Source: Pseudomonas saliphila (GTDB lineage: Bacteria > Pseudomonadota > Gammaproteobacteria > Pseudomonadales > Pseudomonadaceae). From it: a stretch of DNA of 64,000 bases. The notes below the pieces were generated by a model that was not told the origin of the DNA, did no database searches, and was given only the letters and a program-made list of their open reading frames with translations. Of the stretch, positions 8,801 through 21,072 are shown piece after piece. The translations under genes were made by a program, and so were the position numbers. Every line of letters starts with the position of its first letter. The stretch's first letter is position 1. The stretch covers positions 248,001-312,000 of the forward strand of contig NZ_VTVA01000002.1 in NCBI RefSeq assembly GCF_008638345.1, written 5' to 3'.

Positions 8801-9748
8801 CTACTCGACCTCCACAACCCGCAGTTCCTTGGGCATGCTGAACACTACGTTCTCCGGTCGCCCTTCGAGTTCCTGGGCATCGGTAGCGCCCAGCGCATGC
8901 AGATGATCAATTACCTGCCGCACCAGAATGCCCGGCGCCGACGCGCCAGCAGTAATACCTATCCTGTCGACCCCATCCAGCCACTCCGAGCGAATCTCTT
9001 CGGCGCCATCAATCAGGTAAGCAGGCGTGCCCATGCGCTCTGACAGCTCGCGCAGACGGTTCGAGTTTGAGCTGTTCGGGCTGCCTACTACCAGCACCAG
9101 ATCAGACTCCGCGGCAAGTTGCTTGACGGCGTCCTGGCGGTTCTGGGTGGCGTAGCAGATGTCGTCCTTGCGCGGGCCATCAATGGCGGGGAAACGCGCG
9201 CGCAGTGCATCGATGACCTTCGCAGTGTCATCCATGGACAAGGTGGTTTGCGTGACGAAAGCCAGACTCGAAGGATCACGTATGTCCAGTTCGGCGACGT
9301 CTGTTTCATCTTCGACCAGATAAATAGAGCCGCCTTTGCTGGTGTCGTATTGGCCCATGGTGCCTTCGACCTCAGGGTGCCCGGCGTGGCCGATGAGAAT
9401 GCATTCACGGCCGTCGCGGCTGTACTTGCTGACCTCGAGATGCACCTTGGTGACCAGCGGGCATGTAGCGTCAAACACCTTCAGGCCGCGGTCTTCGGCC
9501 TCCTGACGGACGGCCTGGGATACGCCGTGGGCGCTGAAAATAACGATGACGTCGTCGGGCACCTGATCCAGCTCTTCGACGAAGATGGCACCGCGATTAC
9601 GTAGATCTTCCACCACGAACTTGTTATGCACCACTTCATGCCGCACATAGATCGGCGGCCCGAAGACTTCAAGGGCGCGGTTGACAATCTCGATGGCGCG
9701 GTCGACGCCGGCGCAAAAGCCGCGGGGATTAGCCAGTTTGATCTGCAT
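8801..9748 (-). CDS. ispH: 4-hydroxy-3-methylbut-2-enyl diphosphate reductase
   Basis: The last enzyme of the MEP isoprenoid pathway, a cytosolic 4Fe-4S protein that reduces HMBPP to IPP and DMAPP. The three cluster cysteines are visible: C12 in [12 protein letters not shown], one in FDATCPLV (about 96) and one in [11 protein letters not shown] (about 197). The TQTTLS and NSSNS motifs are also present. The 315-residue length is typical. It is the last gene of the minus-strand run ileS-lspA-fkpB-ispH, 31 bases after fkpB, the same order as in P. aeruginosa. Confidence 0.97.
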   Translation of the reverse strand: MQIKLANPRGFCAGVDRAIEIVNRALEVFGPPIYVRHEVVHNKFVVEDLRNRGAIFVEELDQVPDDVIVIFSAHGVSQAVRQEAEDRGLKVFDATCPLVTKVHLEVSKYSRDGRECILIGHAGHPEVEGTMGQYDTSKGGSIYLVEDETDVAELDIRDPSSLAFVTQTTLSMDDTAKVIDALRARFPAIDGPRKDDICYATQNRQDAVKQLAAESDLVLVVGSPNSSNSNRLRELSERMGTPAYLIDGAEEIRSEWLDGVDRIGITAGASAPGILVRQVIDHLHALGATDAQELEGRPENVVFSMPKELRVVEVE

Positions 9749-9779
9749 GGGAGCCTCGGAAGTGGTTGGTGCGTACAGA

Positions 9780-10217
9780 TTACGCGGGTTTTACTGCAAT
9801 GATTTCGACATCGAAAGTGATGGTTTTGCCGGCGAGCGGATGGTTGAAGTCCACATCGACGGTGGTGTCGTTGACCGTTTTGACAACACCAGGCAGTTCA
9901 CCGCCGGCAGCGTCCTGAAAAATCACCAGCAGGCCGGGTTCAAGCTCCATCTCATCAAACTGGCCGCGGGGCACGGTCTGGATGTTGAGGGGATTGCCCG
10001 GTCCGAAGCCGCGCTCGGGGTCGATATCGAAGGAGCGTTTGTCGCCGGCCTTGAGGCCGAACAGGCTCTGTTCGAAACCCGGAAGCAGACTGCCATCGCC
10101 GACTTTGAAGGTGGCTGGGGATTTGTCGACGGTTGAATCAACCACTTCGCCGCTCGGTAGCTTGAGGGTGAAGTGCAAAGTGACTTCAGTGTCTTGGCTG
10201 ATGCGGATGTCGGTCAT
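9780..10217 (-). CDS. fkpB: FKBP-type peptidyl-prolyl isomerase (SlpA/FkpB type)
   Basis: A 145-residue SlyD/FkpB-class prolyl isomerase. Visible are an FKBP strand pattern ([18 protein letters not shown]), the flap-domain [15 protein letters not shown] and the closing strand [10 protein letters not shown]. There is no signal peptide, so it is cytosolic. I chose ATG 10217 rather than the in-frame upstream codon at 10340, because the extension would be translated from the dispersed C/G-rich repeat and is absent from the family. In pseudomonads and enterics fkpB lies between lspA and ispH, as here. Confidence 0.93.
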   Translation of the reverse strand: MTDIRISQDTEVTLHFTLKLPSGEVVDSTVDKSPATFKVGDGSLLPGFEQSLFGLKAGDKRSFDIDPERGFGPGNPLNIQTVPRGQFDEMELEPGLLVIFQDAAGGELPGVVKTVNDTTVDVDFNHPLAGKTITFDVEIIAVKPA

Positions 10218-10271
10218 GGTTGTGTCTCTTGGTGGTTTGGCGGGGTTCGGTTTGGGCCTTGGGGTCCGCTG

Positions 10272-10307
10272 GAATCCCCCCCTGCCCCCCTTTTTCAAAG
10301 GGGGGAG
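10272..10307. repeat. C/G-rich dispersed palindromic repeat, copy 3
   Basis: A variant of the repeat at 8562: AATCCCCCCCTGCCCCCC, then TTTTTCAAAGGGGGG, in the same orientation as copy 1. It lies between lspA and fkpB inside what would be a transcribed spacer. Confidence 0.7.
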
Positions 10308-10394
10308 TATTGTTCGTGCTCGCTGGTTGTACGGCGTCAATCTGATACCACATAGTGCCTGATTATGCGCGAGCGGCCAGGCCTAGGCTGAAGT

Positions 10395-10889
10395 TCAGGC
10401 AGCTTTCTTCTCGGACCTGAACATATCAAATATCAACAACGCGGCTCCTACTGTAATCGCACTGTCGGCGACATTGAAAGCCGGAAAATACCAGCTGTTG
10501 TGCCAGTGGACCAGTATGAAGTCGACGACGTGGCCATGCACGATTCGATCGTAGAGGTTGCCGAGCGCTCCGCCTAACACCAGAACCAGGGCAACCGACT
10601 CGATGGTTTTCTCCCTGGGGAGCCTTGCCAGCCAGACCAGTAGCATGACGCTCACGCCCACGGCTATGGCGATAAAGAACCAGCGCTGCCAACCGCCGCC
10701 GTCAGCCAGGAAGCTGAACGCAGCGCCGGTGTTGAAGGCCAATGTAATCGCGAAAAAATCATCGATCAGATGGACTTTCTGGTACGGGATCAGCTGGCCG
10801 GCGACGATCCACTTGGTCAGTAGATCGAGCGCTATGACCACTACGGCAAGCCAAAGCCAGACCAACCCACTGCGCCGCCAATCAGGCAT
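10395..10889 (-). CDS. lspA: lipoprotein signal peptidase (signal peptidase II)
   Basis: An inner-membrane aspartic protease that removes signal peptides from diacylglyceryl-modified prolipoproteins. It has 164 residues and four membrane segments. Both catalytic aspartate motifs are present: [15 protein letters not shown] and FNVADSAI. It overlaps the ileS 3' end by eight bases, so the two are translationally coupled, a conserved arrangement. Lipoprotein substrates in this window include the PQQ-type dehydrogenase at 44.1 kb. Confidence 0.96.
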   Translation of the reverse strand: MPDWRRSGLVWLWLAVVVIALDLLTKWIVAGQLIPYQKVHLIDDFFAITLAFNTGAAFSFLADGGGWQRWFFIAIAVGVSVMLLVWLARLPREKTIESVALVLVLGGALGNLYDRIVHGHVVDFILVHWHNSWYFPAFNVADSAITVGAALLIFDMFRSEKKAA

Positions 10890-13713
10890 GCTGACGCACC
10901 TCGCCCGGACCTTCGATATTGCTTACGCAGCGGCCACAGATTTCCGGGTGTTCGGAATGCGTGCCGACGTCGGCCAGGAAGTGCCAGCAACGCGCGCACT
11001 TGCTGTGTCCGGATTTGACCAGGCTCAGCTTCAGGCCCGGCAGCTCGGTCGGGACAGCGCTCTCGCCAGCTTCGGTCAGCGGCGCCAGATCGGCACGCGA
11101 GGTGATGAGTACAAAGCGCAGCTCATCGCCGAGTTTCGCCAGGCTGGTGTGCAGCGCGTTATCAGCGAACAGGGTCACTTCGGCCTGCAGGTTGCCGCCA
11201 ATCACCTTGGCGTTACGCTGGGTCTCCATTTCCTTGTTGACCGCGATCTTGACCTCCATGACCTGCTCCCAGAAGGAGCGGTCCAGGGTGGCATCGGCGG
11301 GCAGCGCGCTCAGACCTTCATACCAGGTATTGAGCATGACCGATTCGCCATGCTCACCAGGCAGATACTGCCAGAGTTCTTCAGCAGTGAAGGACAGAAT
11401 GGGCGCGATCCAGCGTACCAGCGCTTCGGCGATGTGATACATCGCGGTCTGGCACGAACGACGCGCAGTGCTGTCGGCGCCGGTGGTGTACTGCCGGTCC
11501 TTGATGATATCCAGGTAGAAGCCGCCCAGTTCCTGCACACAGAAGTTGTGCACTTTCTGGTAGACGTTCCAGAACTTGTAGGTGTCGTAGGCTTCAATGA
11601 TTTCCTGCTGCAACAGGAGCGCGCGGTCTACTGCCCAGCGGTCCAGATCCAGCATCTGCTCGGGTGCAAGCAGATGCTCCTTCGGATCAAAACCGTTCAG
11701 GTTGGAGAGCAGGAAGCGTGCAGTGTTGCGGATGCGGCGATAGGCATCGGCGCTGCGCTGCAGGATCTGCTTGGAAACCGCCATCTCACCTGAGTAGTCA
11801 GTTGACGACACCCACAGACGCAGGATGTCGGCGCCCAGGCTGTCGTTGACTTCCTGCGGCGCAACCACGTTGCCCAGCGACTTGGACATCTTGCGGCCGT
11901 TCTCGTCGACCACAAAACCATGGGTCAACAAACCGCGATAGGGAGCCTGACCGTCAATGGCGCAGCCGGTCAGCAGTGAAGAGTGGAACCAGCCACGATG
12001 CTGATCCGAGCCTTCGAGATACAGATCTGCGCGCGGGCCCTGCTCGTGACCCATAGGGTGCGAGCCGCGCATCACGTGCCAATGGGTGGTGCCGGAATCA
12101 AACCAGACGTCCATCGTATCGTTGATCTTGTCGTACTGGTCGGCCTCGGCGCCCAGCAATTCTGCGGCGTCGAGTTTGAACCAGGCTTCGATGCCTGCCT
12201 GCTCGACACGCTTGGCCACTTCTTCCATCAAACCGATGGTACGTGGGTGCAGTTCGCCGCTTTCCTTATGCAGGAAGAACGGAATCGGCACGCCCCAGTT
12301 GCGCTGGCGTGAGATACACCAGTCCGGGCGGCCGGCGATCATGCCGTGCAGGCGCGCCTGGCCCCAGGCTGGGACGAAGTGTGTCTGTTCGATGGCATCC
12401 AGCGCGCGGCGGCGCAGCGAGCTGCCGTCACTGACCACCTTGTCCATTCCGACAAACCACTGCGCCGTTGCTCGGTAGATCAGCGGCGTCTTGTGACGCC
12501 AGCAATGCATGTAGCTGTGCTGGATCGACTCGTGCTTGAGTAACGCACCGACTTCGCGCAGCTTTTCGACGATGGCCGGATTGGCCTTCCAGATGAACTG
12601 GCCGCCGAAATACGGCAGATCCGCTACGTAAACGCCGTGGCTCTGCACGGGGCTAAGGATGTCATCGTTTTCCATGCCGTAGTGCTTGCAGGTCCGGAAG
12701 TCGTCTTCGCCGTAGGCCGGCGCCGAATGCACGATACCGGTACCGGAGCCGGTTTCGACGTACTCCGCCAGATAGACCGGCGAGAAACGCTCATAAAACG
12801 GATGCCGGAAGCGGATATTCTCCAGCGCTGTACCTTCGCAACGGGCGATGATTTCGCCCTGCAATTCGTAGCGCTGCAGGCAGGACTCGACCAGCTCTTC
12901 TGCCAGCACCAGCAACCGGTCGCCGGTATCAACCAGTGCGTAGATGAATTCGGGGTGGACGTTCAGGGCCTGGTTGGCCGGAATGGTCCAGGGGGTTGTG
13001 GTCCAGATAACCATGCTCGCAGACTTGCTCGGCGCGGCCTGACCGAAAGCAGCGGCCAGCTTGTCGGCGTCTTCTACTTCGAAGGCGACGTCGATGGCGT
13101 CGGACTGCTTGTCCTGGTATTCGACCTCAGCTTCAGCCAGGGCCGAGCCGCAATCGAAGCACCAGTTAACCGGTTTCAGGCCCTTAAATACAAAACCGCC
13201 TTCAACCATTTTCGCCAGCGCGCGGATCTGACCGGCTTCGTTGGGGAATTCCATGGTCTTGTAGGGGTTGTTCCATTCGCCGAGCACACCCAGACGGATA
13301 AAATCGGCCTTCTGACCTTCGATCTGCTTGGCCGCGTATTCACGGCTACGCTCGCGCGTCTTGTCTGCGGGTTGATTCTTGCCGAAGGTGATTTCCACCT
13401 TGTGCTCGATCGGTAGACCATGACAGTCCCAGCCAGGCACGTAGGGCGCATCGAAGCCGGACAGCGTCTTGGACCGGACGATCATGTCCTTGATGATTTT
13501 GTTGACCGCGTGGCCGATGTGAATGCTGCCGTTGGCATAGGGCGGGCCATCGTGCAGCACGAACTGCGGACGACCCTGGCTGATCTCGCGAATTTTCTGG
13601 TAGAGGTCAATGCTGTTCAGGCGCTCGAGGGTTTCCGGCTCGCGCACGGGCAAGCCAGCCTTCATTGGAAATGCCGTCTGGGGCAGGTTCAGCGTCGCTT
13701 TATAATCAGTCAT
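10882..13713 (-). CDS. ileS: isoleucyl-tRNA synthetase
   Basis: A class I aminoacyl-tRNA synthetase of 943 residues, full length for the bacterial enzyme. The HIGH motif is at 65-68 and KMSKS at 608-612. The CP1 editing domain lies between them ([14 protein letters not shown] and the [16 protein letters not shown] editing-site region). A C-terminal zinc finger has the pattern CARCW-x16-CGRC. It follows ribF closely (19-base gap) and overlaps lspA. The long antisense frame over its 3' half is a composition artefact. Confidence 0.98.
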   Translation of the reverse strand: MTDYKATLNLPQTAFPMKAGLPVREPETLERLNSIDLYQKIREISQGRPQFVLHDGPPYANGSIHIGHAVNKIIKDMIVRSKTLSGFDAPYVPGWDCHGLPIEHKVEITFGKNQPADKTRERSREYAAKQIEGQKADFIRLGVLGEWNNPYKTMEFPNEAGQIRALAKMVEGGFVFKGLKPVNWCFDCGSALAEAEVEYQDKQSDAIDVAFEVEDADKLAAAFGQAAPSKSASMVIWTTTPWTIPANQALNVHPEFIYALVDTGDRLLVLAEELVESCLQRYELQGEIIARCEGTALENIRFRHPFYERFSPVYLAEYVETGSGTGIVHSAPAYGEDDFRTCKHYGMENDDILSPVQSHGVYVADLPYFGGQFIWKANPAIVEKLREVGALLKHESIQHSYMHCWRHKTPLIYRATAQWFVGMDKVVSDGSSLRRRALDAIEQTHFVPAWGQARLHGMIAGRPDWCISRQRNWGVPIPFFLHKESGELHPRTIGLMEEVAKRVEQAGIEAWFKLDAAELLGAEADQYDKINDTMDVWFDSGTTHWHVMRGSHPMGHEQGPRADLYLEGSDQHRGWFHSSLLTGCAIDGQAPYRGLLTHGFVVDENGRKMSKSLGNVVAPQEVNDSLGADILRLWVSSTDYSGEMAVSKQILQRSADAYRRIRNTARFLLSNLNGFDPKEHLLAPEQMLDLDRWAVDRALLLQQEIIEAYDTYKFWNVYQKVHNFCVQELGGFYLDIIKDRQYTTGADSTARRSCQTAMYHIAEALVRWIAPILSFTAEELWQYLPGEHGESVMLNTWYEGLSALPADATLDRSFWEQVMEVKIAVNKEMETQRNAKVIGGNLQAEVTLFADNALHTSLAKLGDELRFVLITSRADLAPLTEAGESAVPTELPGLKLSLVKSGHSKCARCWHFLADVGTHSEHPEICGRCVSNIEGPGEVRQHA

Positions 13714-13732
13714 TTAATCCACACTTGGTTCG

Positions 13733-14659
13733 TCAAAGGCCCCATTGGGCCCGGGCGGCGGCAAGATCAGCCTGGATTGCCAATTTCAAGGCTTCCAGCG
13801 ATTCGAATCGCTGTTCATCACGCAGTTTTTCATGAAACACCACGGTGACGCGGCGGCCATAGAGATCACCATCAAAATCAAACAGGTGAACCTCAAGATG
13901 CGGCTGGCCATCGCCTTCTACCGTGGGACGGGTACCGATATTGGCGACCCCTTTCTGAATCGTGCCGTCGAGCTCCATGCTGACGCGGTAGACACCGTTC
14001 AGTGGCGCGCGCAGGCGCTTGAGCTGGACATTGGCGGTGGGCGAACCGAGCTGGCGACCCAGCTTCTGGCCATGCAGAACACGACCGGTAATGCTGAATG
14101 GGCGGCCCAGCAAACGCTCGGCCAATTCAAAATCACCCTCTTCCAGCACCTGGCGCAACCGGGAGCTACTGATACGCTCGCCGCTCTCCGCCACAGTATG
14201 GGTGGACTCGACGGTAAAGCCGTGCCGTTTGCCGCTTTCCTGCAGGAAAGTGAAATCACCGGAACGGTCGCAGCCAAAGCGGAAATCGTCGCCCACCTCA
14301 AGATGCTTTACGCCCAGCCCGTCGACCAGCACCTGTTGCACAAACTCTTCAGCACTGAGTTCACGCAGGCGTCGATTGAAGGCGAGACAAAGCACGCGAT
14401 CGATGCCCCGCTCTTCCAACAGAGCGAGCTTGTCACGTAAGCGGGTGAGACGGGGCGGCGCTGCCTGGGGAGCAAAAAACTCCCGGGGCTGAGGCTCGAA
14501 TATCACCACACATCCGGGCAGACCAAGCCGCTCCGAATGCGAGCGCAAGCGCTCGAGAATGGCCTGATGCCCGGCGTGCACACCATCGAAGTTACCGATT
14601 GTTACCACGCAGCCCCGATGTCGGGGCCGCAGGTTATGTAGGCCGCGGACCAGTTCCAT
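13733..14659 (-). CDS. ribF: bifunctional riboflavin kinase / FAD synthetase
   Basis: Converts riboflavin to FMN and then to FAD. The N-terminal FAD-synthetase (nucleotidyltransferase) domain has the HxGH-like motif GNFDGVHAGHQAI, plus the later SSSRLR. The C-terminal flavokinase domain starts near residue 185 (RPFSITGRVLHGQKLGRQLG, then PTAN) and contains GVANIGTRPT. The 308-residue length is standard. It is the first gene of ribF-ileS-lspA-fkpB-ispH. The 771-base gap upstream to murJ is filled with repeats. Confidence 0.96.
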   Translation of the reverse strand: MELVRGLHNLRPRHRGCVVTIGNFDGVHAGHQAILERLRSHSERLGLPGCVVIFEPQPREFFAPQAAPPRLTRLRDKLALLEERGIDRVLCLAFNRRLRELSAEEFVQQVLVDGLGVKHLEVGDDFRFGCDRSGDFTFLQESGKRHGFTVESTHTVAESGERISSSRLRQVLEEGDFELAERLLGRPFSITGRVLHGQKLGRQLGSPTANVQLKRLRAPLNGVYRVSMELDGTIQKGVANIGTRPTVEGDGQPHLEVHLFDFDGDLYGRRVTVVFHEKLRDEQRFESLEALKLAIQADLAAARAQWGL

Positions 14660-14747
14660 AATGCTCGTTGATTGGTAGAGAGATCAAAGCCGGAAAGTAT
14701 ACAGGCTAACAAGGCCTTGCGTCATTGGCGACGACAGGGGAATCAAC

Positions 14748-14832
14748 GGCGTATGGAGGGCCGGGTTCCATCCCGGCCAGCGAGGTATCGGCCAACTCTT
14801 GTGGTCGAGACGGAGCTCGACCCTCCATAGCC
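14748..14832. repeat. TGGAGGG...TCGAC hairpin repeat, copy 1
   Basis: TGGAGGGCCGGGTTCCATCC then CGGCCAGCGA, closed by TGGTCGAGACGGAGCTCGACCCTCCA. The outer arms TGGAGGG and CCCTCCA pair, and two internal hairpins can form. The same element recurs at 63535-63612, with a half copy at 63642-63682. Confidence 0.7.
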
Positions 14833-14892
14833 CGCCATATTTCTGCAGTTACGAGAGCCTTCGGGCGCAGCGCTCACAAATCGACCCACACC

Positions 14893-15405
14893 CCAGGGCG
14901 TCCTGCGGACGCCGTCAGGCCGAGGGCGACCTTCCTACAATAGACGATGCAAACTTCGGATTCTTGAGTGGGAGGCGCGACCTCGCGGCGATCTGGCCGT
15001 AAGGCCAGCGCTTTAGGGGGCCAACTGGGCGGTATCGAAGTTCGACAACCCAAACCAAGGCGCCCTGCGGACGCCGTCGGGCCGGGGGCGACCTTCCTAC
15101 GATAGACGATGCAAACTTCGACTCTTGAGTGGGAGGCGCGACCTCGCGGCGATCTGGCCGTAAGGCCAGCGCTTTAGGGGGCCAACTGGGCGGTATCGAA
15201 GTTCGACAACCCAAACCAAGGCGCCCTGCGGACGCCGTCGGGCCGGGGGCGACCTTCCTACGATAGACGATGCAAACTTCGACTCTTGAGTGGGAGGCGC
15301 GACCTCGCGGCGATCTGGCCGTAAGGCCAGCGGTTAAGATGCTCGACCAGCTGCAGTCAAGACCCAAGGCGCCCTGCGGCCGCCGTCAGGCCGGGGGCGA
15401 CCTCC
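14893..15405. repeat. three-and-a-bit copies of a 161-bp tandem repeat
   Basis: The marker TAGACGATGCAAACTTCG starts at 14941, 15103 and 15264, a period of 161-162 bases. GGCGCCCTGCGGACGCCGTC-type blocks recur at about 14898, 15059, 15220 and 15368. Each unit holds two palindromic modules: a CCTGCGGACGCCGTC/GGCCGGGGGCGACC block, and a GCGACCTCGCGGCGATC block followed by TGGCCGTAAGGCCAGC. Copies 2 and 3 are nearly identical, implying recent amplification. It fills most of the ribF-murJ gap (14660-15430); I see no gene there. Confidence 0.9.
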
Positions 15406-15430
15406 CTACAATTACCAGTCCGCGAGCTGT

Positions 15431-16999
15431 TTACTGCCGCAGATGCCGGGGGCGCATGCCGGTCAGTAGTAGCGCGACTATAAAGGCAGCAATACCGGCC
15501 GTTACCAGAATCGCCATCTCTAGGGTCTTCTGCTGCCATTCCCAGGCGAACCATTGCTCGACATCCGGGACCAGCCACAGCACAACGCCAGACATGGCAA
15601 TGCACGCCAGCACCAGACGAATACCAAAGCCCGTCCAGCCCGGCTGCGCCTGGAAGATGCCGGCCTGGCGCAGCCCCCACCAGAGCAGCCCTGCGTTCAA
15701 TACTGCGGACAGCGAAGTCGCCAGCGCCAGCCCCACGTGCGCCAGCGGCCAGATCAGGATCAGGTTGAAGCCCATGTTGAAGATCATGCAGGTCACGGCA
15801 ATCTTGACCGGTGTTTTCATGTCCTGGCGAGCGAAGAAGCCGGGCGCCAATACCTTGATCAACATGAAAGTCATCACCCCCAGCGCATAGGCACGCAACG
15901 CGCCTGCGGCCTGGACCACGTCGCGCTCGGTCATGGCGCCGTAGTGAAACAGCGTCGCGATCAACGGCTCGGCCAATAGCAACAGCGCCAGGGCAGCCGG
16001 CACACCGACCAGCAGCACCATACGTACCGCCCAGTCCAGCGTCCGGGCAAAGGCCTTGGGATCATCGCTGGCATGCTGCCGAGACAGGGCCGGCAGAATC
16101 ACCGTACCGATAGCGATACCGAATGCGCCGAGCGGCAACTCCGACAGACGGTCGGCGTAATACAACCAGGAAATACTGCCGGTCTCCAGAAAGGACGCCA
16201 GTACGGTATCGAGCAGAAGATTGATCTGGCTGACCGACACACCGAACAGTGCAGGAAGCATCAGGGTCATGATGCGCTTGACCCCTTCATCCCTGCGATT
16301 CGGCCTGGGCACGGGCAGCAAGCGAATCTGCATGAGGAACGGCACCTGAAACAACAGCTGCGCCACGCCGGCAATGAATACACCCCAGGCTAGCGCCATG
16401 ATTGGCTGGTCGAAATAGGGCGTGAGGAACAGCGTCGCGCCGATCATGCTCAGATTCAGCAGAACCGGCGTGAAGGCCGGCACCGCAAAGCGTCCGTAGC
16501 TGTTCAGAATCGAGCCGCACAGCGCTGTAAGCGAGATCAGCAACAAATAGGGAAAAGTGATGCGCAGCATATCCGCTGCCAGCCCCAGCTTTTCAATATC
16601 ACCATGAAAGCCGGGAGCGAATAGCGTGATCAGCACGGGCGCGCCCGCTACCCCGATCGCGGTAATCGCCACCAGCGTTATGCCCAGCGTTCCGGCCACC
16701 CGATCCACCAGCTGCTTCACTTCGGCGAGGCTACGCCTGGATCGATACTCCGACAGAACCGGCACAAATGCCTGATTGAACGCGCCTTCAGCGAACAAAC
16801 GACGCATGAAATTGGGAATTTTGAAGGCAATGAAGAAGGCGTCGGCTTCTGATTGCGAGCCAAAATACGCCGCCACCACCACGTCGCGCACCATCCCCAG
16901 CACCCGCGACAGCATGGTCATGATGCTGACGACCATGCCTGAGCGCAGCAAACTGGGGGCCTTGGGGACGGGAGCAACCGGTGGAGTGGTATCAGTCAT
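15431..16999 (-). CDS. murJ: lipid II flippase MurJ (MviN)
   Basis: A 522-residue MOP-superfamily integral membrane protein with about 14 hydrophobic segments that moves lipid II across the inner membrane for peptidoglycan synthesis. The family signature near the N-terminus is clear ([21 protein letters not shown], then [13 protein letters not shown] and [15 protein letters not shown]). The proline-rich 15-residue N-terminal tail is longer than in some homologues. It is transcribed away from rpsT, and its position next to rpsT is conserved in pseudomonads. Confidence 0.96.
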   Translation of the reverse strand: MTDTTPPVAPVPKAPSLLRSGMVVSIMTMLSRVLGMVRDVVVAAYFGSQSEADAFFIAFKIPNFMRRLFAEGAFNQAFVPVLSEYRSRRSLAEVKQLVDRVAGTLGITLVAITAIGVAGAPVLITLFAPGFHGDIEKLGLAADMLRITFPYLLLISLTALCGSILNSYGRFAVPAFTPVLLNLSMIGATLFLTPYFDQPIMALAWGVFIAGVAQLLFQVPFLMQIRLLPVPRPNRRDEGVKRIMTLMLPALFGVSVSQINLLLDTVLASFLETGSISWLYYADRLSELPLGAFGIAIGTVILPALSRQHASDDPKAFARTLDWAVRMVLLVGVPAALALLLLAEPLIATLFHYGAMTERDVVQAAGALRAYALGVMTFMLIKVLAPGFFARQDMKTPVKIAVTCMIFNMGFNLILIWPLAHVGLALATSLSAVLNAGLLWWGLRQAGIFQAQPGWTGFGIRLVLACIAMSGVVLWLVPDVEQWFAWEWQQKTLEMAILVTAGIAAFIVALLLTGMRPRHLRQ

Positions 17000-17137
17000 G
17001 GAACGCGACGCCGAATAAAAGCGCGATCATAGCGTTCGAACGGCCGTCATGCGAGCGAACAAAACCTGACATCCATTGCGTACTGGATGTACAATGCGCG
17101 CCTTCCCGGTCTGACGTCTCAGAGCGCCTGACGGGTC

Positions 17138-17166
17138 TTGACAATACAGTAGGGCAGCGGCATAGT
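17138..17166 (+). promoter_or_regulatory. sigma-70 promoter of rpsT
   Basis: A perfect -35 TTGACA (17138-17143), a 17-base spacer and the -10-like CATAGT (17161-17166), about 50 bases upstream of the rpsT start. Confidence 0.6.
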
Positions 17167-17217
17167 ACGCGGCCTTATTTATACCTTATTCATCCAGATT
17201 TTCTGAGGAGCACGACG

Positions 17218-17490
17218 GTGGCCAACTCACCTCAAGCCAAGAAACGCGCCAAGCAGGCCGAGAAGCGCCGCACTCACAATGCAAGCCTGCGCTCCATGGT
17301 CCGTACCTATATCAAGAACGTCATCAAGGCAATTGATGCTAAAGATCTTGAGAAAGCACAAAGCGCCTACACTGCAGCTGTACCGGTCATCGACCGCATG
17401 GCTGACAAAGGCATCATCAACAAGAACAAGGCCGCTCGCCACAAGAGCCGCCTGAACGCACACATCAAGGCAATGGCTACCGCCGCTTGA
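17218..17490 (+). CDS. rpsT: 30S ribosomal protein S20
   Basis: A 90-residue basic ribosomal protein of the small subunit that binds 16S rRNA early in assembly. The N-terminus [20 protein letters not shown] is diagnostic. Translation starts at GTG 17218, seven bases after GAGGAG; in-frame codons further upstream have no family support. A non-ATG start is common for rpsT and linked to its autoregulation in E. coli. A strong hairpin terminator follows. Confidence 0.96.
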   Translation: MANSPQAKKRAKQAEKRRTHNASLRSMVRTYIKNVIKAIDAKDLEKAQSAYTAAVPVIDRMADKGIINKNKAARHKSRLNAHIKAMATAA

Positions 17491-17510
17491 TATAGCGTTT
17501 AGTGTTGATG

Positions 17511-17540
17511 AAAAAACCGACTCATTGAGTCGGTTTTTTT
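17511..17540. terminator. bidirectional terminator between rpsT and proB
   Basis: AAAAAACCGACTC/GAGTCGGTTTTTTT: an eight-base stem with a short loop and A/T tracts on both sides, 20 bases after rpsT. It can serve rpsT (plus) and the convergent proB (minus). Confidence 0.85.
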
Positions 17541-17633
17541 ATGGGCGCAATTTGGTGACTTGAATAAATTAGCAGGCCGCCTGCTGCGCCGCAACCAGCT
17601 CGCGAGCCGGCTGCGACCGATCAGCAAACCAAT

Positions 17634-18752
17634 TTAGACCAGCACCATGTTATCCCGGTGCACCAGCTCAGGCTCGTCGATGTAGCCGAGGATCTGCTGT
17701 ACCGAGTCCGTGCACTGCCCGATGATCCGCATGGCATCCTGGGAGCTATAATTGACCAGACCGCGCGCCACTTCCCGCCCATCCGGCCCGACGCAGACGA
17801 CCATCTCGCCGCGGCGGAAGTTGCCCTCAACCGACGTCACCCCCACCGGCAACAGACTGCGACGACCAGACGCCAGCGCTGCCACTGCGCCTTTGTCGAT
17901 CAGCAATCGACCGCGAGTTTGCAGGTGCCCGGCTAGCCACTGCTTGCGTGCGGCGAGCATGCCCTTTTCCGGACGCAGCAAGGTACCCAGCTCCTCCCCC
18001 GCCTGCAGTCGCTCGATGACGCGCTCGATACGCCCGCCGACGATGACCGTCCCGGCACCCGAGCGTGCCGCCAGACGCGCCGCACGCAACTTGGTCTGCA
18101 TGCCACCGCGTCCGAGCGTGCCCGCGCTGCCGCCGGCCATGGCGTCAAGCTTGGGATCGTCAGCCATGGCTTCGGTTATCAGCTCGGCACCGGGATCCGT
18201 GCTCGGATCGGCAGTAAAAAGCCCGTCGCGGTCGGTAAGGATCACCAGCAGATCCGCCTCGACCAGATTGGTCACCAAGGCACCGAGGGTATCGTTATCA
18301 CCGAAGCGGATTTCATCCGTCACCACGGTATCGTTTTCATTGATCACCGGGATCACACCCAGATCCAGCAATGCCCGCAGGGTGCTGCGGGCATTGAGAT
18401 AGCGCTTGCGATCCGACAGATCATCGTGGGTCAGTAGCACCTGAGCCGTCGACAACCCATGCGCCTGGAAGCTCGACTCCCAGGCCTGTACCAGTCCCAT
18501 CTGACCAATAGCGGCAGCCGCCTGCATCTGATGGATGGTCTTGGGGCGCTCGGTCCAGCCCAGACGACTCATCCCCGCTGCCACGGCGCCGGATGACACC
18601 AGCACTAATTCCGCGCCGTTCTTGCGCAGCGCAACCAACTGATCGACCCATGTCGCCATGGCATTGTGATTGAGCCCTCGCCCATCATCGGTCAACAGAG
18701 CACTACCAATCTTGACCACCCAACGCCGCGCGTCGGCTACCTTCTCTCGCAT
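17634..18752 (-). CDS. proB: glutamate 5-kinase
   Basis: Phosphorylates glutamate to gamma-glutamyl phosphate, the first committed step of proline synthesis. The amino acid kinase domain (about 1-260) shows [34 protein letters not shown] and the GTGGMxTK-like [13 protein letters not shown] motif. A C-terminal PUA domain follows (about 280-365: [21 protein letters not shown]-like, [11 protein letters not shown]). The 372-residue length matches the family. It lies 51 bases after obgE on the same strand, the usual obgE-proB order. Confidence 0.96.
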   Translation of the reverse strand: MREKVADARRWVVKIGSALLTDDGRGLNHNAMATWVDQLVALRKNGAELVLVSSGAVAAGMSRLGWTERPKTIHQMQAAAAIGQMGLVQAWESSFQAHGLSTAQVLLTHDDLSDRKRYLNARSTLRALLDLGVIPVINENDTVVTDEIRFGDNDTLGALVTNLVEADLLVILTDRDGLFTADPSTDPGAELITEAMADDPKLDAMAGGSAGTLGRGGMQTKLRAARLAARSGAGTVIVGGRIERVIERLQAGEELGTLLRPEKGMLAARKQWLAGHLQTRGRLLIDKGAVAALASGRRSLLPVGVTSVEGNFRRGEMVVCVGPDGREVARGLVNYSSQDAMRIIGQCTDSVQQILGYIDEPELVHRDNMVLV

Positions 18753-18803
18753 GCTGCTTTTTCCGTTGTGAACAGAGAAGAAGCTGCCGAAGCAGCTTCC
18801 AAA

Positions 18804-20042
<1,239 letters not shown>

Positions 20043-20068
20043 TTAAGGAATCAAGCTACAAACAAAAA

Positions 20069-20096
20069 AGCCCCGTCGCAAGACGGGGCTTTCTCA
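20069..20096 (-). terminator. terminator between rpmA and obgE
   Basis: On the minus strand, AGCCCCGTC-ttgc-GACGGGGCT is followed by TTTTTTG. It lies about 20 bases past the rpmA stop, so obgE probably relies on partial readthrough or its own promoter. Confidence 0.85.
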
Positions 20097-20110
20097 AATC
20101 CATCAGGGGA

Positions 20111-20371
20111 TCAGCTAGCGGCTACGACATTCACGTAGCGGCGACCGAACTCACCCTTCACTTCGAATTTGATTACGCCGTCTGCCTTGGCAAACAGAGT
20201 GTGGTCCTTGCCAATACCGACGTTCTTGCCGGGGTGGAACTGAGTACCACGCTGGCGAACGATGATATTACCAGCTGTTGCTACCTGGCCGCCAAACAGC
20301 TTGACGCCCAATCGTTTGGATTCTGAATCGCGACCATTGCGCGTGGAACCGCCTGCTTTTTTGTGTGCCAT
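20111..20371 (-). CDS. rpmA: 50S ribosomal protein L27
   Basis: An 86-residue large-subunit protein whose N-terminal tail reaches the peptidyl transferase centre. The sequence begins [20 protein letters not shown] and contains [13 protein letters not shown], both invariant L27 features. It lies 23 bases after rplU. Confidence 0.97.
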   Translation of the reverse strand: MAHKKAGGSTRNGRDSESKRLGVKLFGGQVATAGNIIVRQRGTQFHPGKNVGIGKDHTLFAKADGVIKFEVKGEFGRRYVNVVAAS

Positions 20372-20394
20372 GGGTGTTTATCTCCTCAATGGGC

Positions 20395-20706
20395 TTAGGC
20401 AGAGATGCCGGTGATCTTGATTTCGGTGTACCACTGACGGTGGCCCTGACGCTTCATGTGGTGCTTACGACGACGGAACTTGATGATCCGGATCTTATCG
20501 CCACGGCCATGGGCGCTGACTTCAGCAGTCACCTTGGCACCTTCAACAACCGGCGCGCCGATGTTGATGTCGTCGCCATTGCCGATCAGCAGTACGCGAT
20601 CGAAATCGATGCTGGCACCGGTTTCCACGTCCAGCTTCTCTACTCTCAGGTATTCACCTTCGGTGACCTTGTACTGCTTACCACCGGTAACAATCACTGC
20701 GTACAT
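20395..20706 (-). CDS. rplU: 50S ribosomal protein L21
   Basis: A 103-residue 23S rRNA-binding protein. [14 protein letters not shown] at the N-terminus and [20 protein letters not shown] near the C-terminus are diagnostic. GGAG precedes ATG 20706. It heads the rplU-rpmA pair and is divergent from ispB, an arrangement conserved in gammaproteobacteria. Confidence 0.97.
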   Translation of the reverse strand: MYAVIVTGGKQYKVTEGEYLRVEKLDVETGASIDFDRVLLIGNGDDINIGAPVVEGAKVTAEVSAHGRGDKIRIIKFRRRKHHMKRQGHRQWYTEIKITGISA

Positions 20707-21072
20707 GATGCTTTCTCCGTAATCCTGCTCACCCGGCGCTTAGGTATAATCGTTAGTGGCCGGCATGGCTGCAAGTGAACCCGCCTATCGGGCCCTACCT
20801 TGCCATTGTCAAAACAGGGATGCTGTAAATCTGGTTTTCAGGGGCGAAGATTCTACGCAAATGTCCCGTTGCGAGCAAGCGTTACCTTGAGCAAAGAACA
20901 TACTGCCGGCACCTGCGTGGTGACGGCACCCAATCAGCCATTTTCAACTCGTCCAGCGTGAATCTACAAACGCAACGGGCTGCGCCAGAAACCCCATTCC
21001 CAGCCGCTTTTCTTGACAGCGCAATGCCCGCCGCCTAGCATGCCGCGCAACACACCACAAAGCGTGCGGTCA
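20707..21072. other. intergenic region between divergent rplU and ispB
   Basis: 366 bases without a supported gene. It must contain the rplU and ispB promoters. A TATAAT is visible on the plus strand near 20744 and a TTATAC on the minus strand nearby, but neither has a good -35 at proper spacing, so no promoter is assigned. Confidence 0.5.

Noticed and set aside
10558-11793. 411-codon open frame antisense to ileS
   Set aside because: Opposite the highly conserved synthetase; no motif, no ribosome binding site.
14893-15405. CRISPR array
   Set aside because: Repeats are 161 bases long and contiguous with no unique spacers, and no cas genes are seen.
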